From contig NZ_CP023699.1 in NCBI RefSeq assembly GCF_008704495.1, positions 3,596,001 through 3,660,000 on the forward strand: a DNA stretch of 64,000 bases. The letters run 5' to 3'. The notes beneath the pieces are model-generated. The model had not been told where the DNA came from and made no database searches. It saw nothing but the letters and a program-made list of their open reading frames with translations. Position numbers and translations under genes: made by a program. This document shows positions 60,257 to 64,000 of this stretch, in pieces (position 1 is the stretch's first letter; each line of letters starts with the position of its first letter). This stretch comes from Streptomyces kanamyceticus. GTDB taxonomy: Bacteria; Actinomycetota; Actinomycetes; Streptomycetales; Streptomycetaceae.

Positions 60257-61117
60257 ATGCTCAGGCTTGGCAGGCGCGAGTTCGACGCGCACGAGCCGGT
60301 GATCATGGCGATCGTCAACCGGACCCCGGATTCCTTCTACGACCAGGGAGCCACGTTCCGCGACGAGCCCGCGCTGGCCCGGGTGGAACAGGCGGTGGCC
60401 GAGGGCGCCGCGATCATCGACATCGGCGGGGTCAAGGCGGGCCCCGGCGAGGAGGTGACCGCGCAGGAGGAGGCGCGCCGCACGGTCGGCTTCGTCGCGG
60501 AGGTGCGCAGGCGGTTCCCGGACGTGGTGATCAGCGTCGACACCTGGCGGCACGACGTGGGCGAGGCGGTCTGCGAGGCGGGCGCCGATGTGCTCAACGA
60601 CGCCTGGGGCGGGGTCGACCCGAAGCTCGCGGAGGTCGCGGCGCGGTACGGGGCGGGCCTTGTGTGCACGCACGCGGGCGGCGCGGAGCCGCGGACGAGG
60701 CCGCACCGGATCACGTACGACGACGTGATGGCCGACATCCTGCGCGTGACGGTCGGCCTGGCCGAGCGCGCGGTGGAGCTGGGCGTTCCGCGCGAGTCCG
60801 TGCTGATCGACCCGGGGCACGACTTCGGCAAGAACACCCGGCACAGCCTGGAGGCCACCCGCAGGCTCGGCGAGATGACGGAGACGGGCTGGCCGGTCCT
60901 GGTCTCGCTGTCCAACAAGGACTTCGTGGGCGAGACCCTCGACAAGCCGGTCAAGGAGCGCGTCATCGGCACACTGGCGACGACGGCGGTCTCGGCGTGG
61001 CTGGGCGCGCAGGTCTACCGCGTGCACGAGGTCGCCGAGACCCGCCAGGTCCTGGACATGGTGGCGACGATCGCGGGGCACCGGGCACCCGCCGTCGCGC
61101 GGCGCGGACTCGCCTGA
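60257..61117 (+). CDS. folP: Dihydropteroate synthase-like protein FolP2
   Basis: 286 residues, TIM-barrel pterin-binding fold. IMAIVNRTPDSFYDQG and DPGHDFGKN are well kept. The DHPS loop that normally reads DIGGESTRPG here reads DIGGVKAGPG, losing the Ser-Thr-Arg that contact p-aminobenzoate/pyrophosphate. This matches FolP2 (Rv1207), a paralogue that does not have normal DHPS activity. It is probably not the folate enzyme. AGGAGGATCACAGGGG precedes the ATG. Divergent from the DivIVA-like gene. Confidence 0.85.
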   Translation: MLRLGRREFDAHEPVIMAIVNRTPDSFYDQGATFRDEPALARVEQAVAEGAAIIDIGGVKAGPGEEVTAQEEARRTVGFVAEVRRRFPDVVISVDTWRHDVGEAVCEAGADVLNDAWGGVDPKLAEVAARYGAGLVCTHAGGAEPRTRPHRITYDDVMADILRVTVGLAERAVELGVPRESVLIDPGHDFGKNTRHSLEATRRLGEMTETGWPVLVSLSNKDFVGETLDKPVKERVIGTLATTAVSAWLGAQVYRVHEVAETRQVLDMVATIAGHRAPAVARRGLA

Positions 61118-61199
61118 AAGCGCCGCGATCCACCGCGGCCGGGACGGAATCCGGCACAACCGTGCGAAGCCCGAGAGGCGCCCCAGCGCCAAGCGCTCC

Positions 61200-61310
61200 G
61201 CTGGAAGTATGGGCCACACCTGCGGGTGCGTCGTGGCTGGTCGCGCCCACGCGGCGGAGCCGCATGTCTCACGGCCCCGCGCCCCTTCGGGGCGCGGCTC
61301 CTCCCGGCAG
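61200..61310. repeat. Dispersed intergenic repeat with insertion variant, copy 8
   Basis: The repeat core is interrupted: GTCGTGGCTGGTCGCGC is followed by CCACGCGGCGGAGCCGCATG and about 8 more bases before the core resumes (CCCCGCGCCCCTTCGGGGCG). It lies between convergent genes. Confidence 0.6.
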
Positions 61311-61331
61311 TTGCCGTCGGGAGGTAGCCGC

Positions 61332-61351
61332 ACGTCCCGCGCGCGGGACGT
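61332..61351 (-). terminator. 20-base perfect palindrome at the LOG gene end
   Basis: ACGTCCCGCGCGCGGGACGT touches the LOG stop codon on the minus strand. It probably forms a short terminator hairpin; an operator role is less likely at a gene end. Confidence 0.45.
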
Positions 61352-62109
61352 TACTTCCCGACTTCCTTGGTGACCAGGGAGATCGCCTCGTCCACGTCGT
61401 CCGTGACGTGGAAGAGGAGCAGGTCCGCCTCCGACGCCTTGCCCTGGGCGATGACCGTGTTCTTCAGCCAGTCGATCAGGCCGTTCCAGTACGCCGACCC
61501 GAACAGGACGATCGGGAAGCGCGTGACCTTGCGGGTCTGTACGAGGGTGAGCGCTTCGAAGAGTTCGTCCAGGGTGCCGAGGCCGCCGGGCAGGACCACG
61601 AACCCCTGCGCGTACTTCACGAACATCGTCTTGCGGACGAAGAAGTAGCGGAAGTTCACGCCGATGTCGACGTACTGGTTGAGGCCCTGCTCGAACGGCA
61701 GCTCGATGCCGAGACCGACGGACATGCCCTTGGCCTCGACCGCGCCCTGGTTCGCGGCCTGCATGGCGCCGGGCCCGCCGCCCGTGATCACCGCGAAGCC
61801 CGCCTCCACGAGCGCCTTGCCGATCTCGACGCCCGCCGCGTACTCGGGCGAGTCCTCCGCGGTGCGCGCCGAGCCGAACACGCTGATCGCGGGCGGGAGT
61901 TCGGCGAGCGTGCCGAAGCCCTCGATGAACTCGGACTGGATGCGCAGGACTCTCCAGGGGTCCGTGTGCACCCACTCGGAAGGCCCGTCGGAGTCGAGGA
62001 GACGCTGGTCGGTGGTGCCGGGCTGGACCTGGTCGCGGCGCCGCAGCACCGGGCCGAGCCGCTGCTCCTCGGGACGCTTCCTGCCCTCGGTGCCCTCAGG
62101 GTTGCTCAT
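61351..62109 (-). CDS. LOG family (TIGR00730) nucleotide phosphoribohydrolase
   Basis: 252 residues. Rossmann-like fold with GGGPGAMQAANQGA and the hallmark PGGLGTLDELFE (PGGxGTxxE). Family enzymes cleave nucleoside 5'-monophosphates, including cytokinin riboside monophosphates; Rv1205 of M. tuberculosis, in the same neighbourhood, makes cytokinins. The N-terminal 40 residues (EGRKRPEEQRLGPVLRRRDQ) are the actinobacterial extension. GGGAGCAG precedes the ATG. Confidence 0.9.
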   Translation of the reverse strand: MSNPEGTEGRKRPEEQRLGPVLRRRDQVQPGTTDQRLLDSDGPSEWVHTDPWRVLRIQSEFIEGFGTLAELPPAISVFGSARTAEDSPEYAAGVEIGKALVEAGFAVITGGGPGAMQAANQGAVEAKGMSVGLGIELPFEQGLNQYVDIGVNFRYFFVRKTMFVKYAQGFVVLPGGLGTLDELFEALTLVQTRKVTRFPIVLFGSAYWNGLIDWLKNTVIAQGKASEADLLLFHVTDDVDEAISLVTKEVGK

Positions 62110-62206
62110 CGTCTGCTCCCTCCATGCGTGCGTGAATCACAGCGTAGGTCTACGCGGGTTACGGCCGAGGGACGTCGGGATGTCCGGTTCAGCAGCCCCA
62201 TCCGTG

Positions 62207-63286
62207 TCAGGCCGTCAGCCAGCCGCGCAGCCGCTCCTCCGCCTCCGGAATCCGCTTCGCCTCGACGCGCTCGTCGACCTTGTGGGCGAGCAGCGGGTTG
62301 CCGGGGCTGTAGTTGACCGCGGGCACGCCGAGCCTGCTGAAGCGCGCCACGTCCGTCCAGCCGAACTTGGGGCGGGCCTCGCCGCCGACCGCCGCCACGA
62401 AGGCGGCGGCGCCCGGGTGGGTCAGACCGGGGCGGGCCGCGCCCGTGTGGTCGTCGACGATGAACTCCTCGACGCCGCAGTCCGCGAAGTAGTCGCGCAC
62501 GAAGGCGAGTGCCTCCTCCTCGCTGCGGTCAGGGGCGTAGCGGAAGTTGACGGTGACGGTGCACTCGTCGGGGATCACGTTGGTGGCGACGCCGCCCTCG
62601 ATGCGGACGGCGTTGAGCCCCTCGTGGAACTGGAGGCCCTCCACGACCGGCTTGCGGGGCTCGTACGCGGCGAGCTTCGTCAGGATCGGCGTCGCGGCGT
62701 GGATGGCGTTGGAGCCCATCCACGCGCGCGCGGAGTGCGCCCGCTCGCCCTTGGTCTTCAGGAGCACCCGCAGCGTGCCCTGGCAGCCGCCCTCGACCAG
62801 GCCGTCGGTCGGCTCCAGGAGGATCGCGAAGTCACCGGCGAGCCAGTCGGGGTGGGCCTCGGCGACGTGCCCGAGGCCGTTCAGGTGCGCGGCCACCTCT
62901 TCGTTGTCGTAGAAGACGAAGGTGAGGTCGCGGTTGGGCTCGGTCACCGTCTGCGCGATGCGCAGCTGGACGGCGACGCCCGACTTCATGTCGCAGGTGC
63001 CGCAGCCCCACAGGATGCCGTCGTCGTCCAGGCGCGAGGGCACGTTGTCCGCGATCGGCACCGTGTCGATGTGCCCGGCGAGGATGACCCGCTCCGCGCG
63101 GCCCAGGTTCGTACGGGCCACCACGTTGTTGCCGTGCCGGTCGACGGTGAGGTGCGGCAGGGCGCGCAGCGCCGTCTCGATGGCGTCGGCGAGCCCCTTC
63201 TCGGACCCGCTCGGGGACGGGAAGTCGACCAGCCTCGCGGTCAGCTCCGCGGCGTCCAACGTGAGGTCAAGCGGCGTATCGGTCAT
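62207..63286 (-). CDS. dapE: Succinyl-diaminopimelate desuccinylase
   Basis: 359 residues, M20 family di-zinc hydrolase. Zinc ligands appear in ILAGHIDTVP (His), WGCGTCDMKSG (Asp), and the NEEV pair (DNEEVAAH). The C-terminal dimer/zinc region follows. Produces L,L-diaminopimelate for peptidoglycan and lysine. ATG 63286 is chosen over GTG 63292, two codons upstream; either is possible. Rv1202-like position supports the call. Confidence 0.92.
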   Translation of the reverse strand: MTDTPLDLTLDAAELTARLVDFPSPSGSEKGLADAIETALRALPHLTVDRHGNNVVARTNLGRAERVILAGHIDTVPIADNVPSRLDDDGILWGCGTCDMKSGVAVQLRIAQTVTEPNRDLTFVFYDNEEVAAHLNGLGHVAEAHPDWLAGDFAILLEPTDGLVEGGCQGTLRVLLKTKGERAHSARAWMGSNAIHAATPILTKLAAYEPRKPVVEGLQFHEGLNAVRIEGGVATNVIPDECTVTVNFRYAPDRSEEEALAFVRDYFADCGVEEFIVDDHTGAARPGLTHPGAAAFVAAVGGEARPKFGWTDVARFSRLGVPAVNYSPGNPLLAHKVDERVEAKRIPEAEERLRGWLTA

Positions 63287-63366
63287 GCTCACGACCCTAA
63301 CTCCACAGGCCCCCGCGACCGCTCGCCGGACTCCGGCACCTCCCGGAACTCCAGTACCTTGGACGC

Positions 63367-64000
63367 GTGCCTGAGCCCCCCACTCCCCTCCGGCGCGGCC
63401 GTCCCGCGCGCCTCGGGACCGCGCTCGCCGTGCTGCTCGCCGTCGCGGCTTATGTGGCGGTGCAGTACGTGTACGGGGGCAAGCCGGAGCCGCGGTGCAC
63501 GGTGGTGTCGGGCAACGGCGACGGCGCTTCGTACACGTTCACGGCCGAGCAGGCGCGCAACGCCTCGACGGTCGCCGTGGTCGGCACCTCGCGCGGCATG
63601 CCCGAGCGGGCGGTGACCATCGCCCTGGCGACCGCGCTGCAGGAGTCGGGCCTCCACAACCTCGGCCGCGGCGACCGCGATTCGCTCGGCCTCTTCCAGC
63701 AGCGGCCCTCGCAGGGCTGGGGCGACGAGCGGCAGATCATGGACCCGGCGTACGCGTCGGCCCGCTTCTACGCCCATCTCGCCGAAGTCCCCGGCTACTC
63801 ACGGCTGCCCCTCACGGTCGCCGCGCAGCGCGTGCAGCGCAGCGGCTATCCGCAGGCGTACGCCAAGCACGAGCCGGACGCGGCGCTGCTGGCCGCCGCG
63901 CTGACCGGCCGTGCGCCCGCCACCCTCAGCTGCGAGGGCAGGCCGGGACCGGATCCGGGCGGTGCGGCGAAGGTGCGGGCCGCGCTGGTCCGCGACTTCG
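63367..64000 (+). CDS. Secreted/membrane-anchored lysozyme-like protein (partial)
   Basis: GTG start (VPEPPTPLRRGRPARLGTA) with 211 residues visible before the window ends. One N-terminal membrane helix (LAVLLAVAAYVAVQYV) is followed by an extracellular region. The segment AVTIALATALQESGLHNL ... SLGLFQQRPSQGWG resembles the transglycosylase/lysozyme-like fold, with a Glu in ALQES at the usual catalytic position. It is often annotated as heavy metal transporter in streptomycetes, a label the sequence does not support. Divergent from dapE with 80 bases between. Confidence 0.75.
   Translation, partial: MPEPPTPLRRGRPARLGTALAVLLAVAAYVAVQYVYGGKPEPRCTVVSGNGDGASYTFTAEQARNASTVAVVGTSRGMPERAVTIALATALQESGLHNLGRGDRDSLGLFQQRPSQGWGDERQIMDPAYASARFYAHLAEVPGYSRLPLTVAAQRVQRSGYPQAYAKHEPDAALLAAALTGRAPATLSCEGRPGPDPGGAAKVRAALVRDF

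Noticed and set aside
61332..61351. Second Dos box
   Set aside because: The dyad is GTCCC...GGGAC, the inverse orientation of the Dos core, and it lies at a gene end, so a hairpin is more likely.
1..64000. Search for IS elements, prophage, CRISPR, tRNA and rRNA
   Set aside because: No transposase, integrase, phage structural gene, spaced direct-repeat array or cloverleaf was recognised by eye.
63367..64000. Heavy metal transporter label for the last gene
   Set aside because: A single membrane helix plus a lysozyme-like segment does not fit a metal transporter.

Overview
The window is a 64 kb, very GC-rich chromosomal segment with third-position GC bias, frequent GTG starts, many ATGA/GTGA start-stop overlaps, and gene families and gene order typical of Streptomyces. 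I see no IS element, prophage, tRNA, rRNA or CRISPR array. It reads as core chromosome plus a few accessory operons.

Left part (1-16.5 kb). A large polytopic protein with a lysylphosphatidylglycerol-synthase-type membrane domain and a degenerate kinase-like centre is followed by a YwiC-like membrane protein. Divergent from that lies a complete respiratory nitrate reductase operon, narGHJI. It continues without a gap into a radical SAM/SPASM protein and a HemY/HemG-type porphyrinogen oxidase. From narJ onward every gene start overlaps the previous stop. A near-perfect DosR/DevR(OsdR)-like box lies about 85 bases upstream of narG, which suggests control by hypoxia or NO. Two tandem secreted TAP-type lipoproteases follow.

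Middle left (16.5-31 kb). On the minus strand lie moeZ, then a compact operon (PelF-like glycosyltransferase, polytopic membrane protein, NAD-dependent epimerase, spherulin-4 protein) that recalls Pel and galactosaminogalactan exopolysaccharide clusters. Next is a dipeptide/oligopeptide ABC importer operon. It is preceded by a consensus promoter that fires directly at the ATG of a 30-codon leader peptide ending Cys-Cys. A DUF3152 metalloprotease-like protein and an alpha/beta hydrolase follow.

Centre (31-46 kb). Housekeeping and conserved small genes: a TetR regulator, DUF3107 protein, ferritin-like protein, a DEAD-box RNA helicase with a repetitive basic tail and a forced non-ATG start, alpha/beta hydrolase, NYN-domain protein, MarC, PHP phosphoesterase, DUF6758-type protein, MFS transporter and CorA with a long structured leader.

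Right part (46-64 kb). Gene order matches the sigE neighbourhood of mycobacteria: corA, mgtE-N/CBS, DUF1003, mrp, tatB, htrA, anti-sigma factor, sigE, O-methyltransferase, DUF3117, tag, a DivIVA-like protein, folP2, LOG family and dapE. This joins an envelope-stress sigma regulon, twin-arginine export, Mg2+ transport and Fe-S assembly in one conserved block. Most convergent gene pairs in the window are separated either by a strong hairpin or by a dispersed GC-rich intergenic repeat. The window ends inside a secreted lysozyme-like gene.
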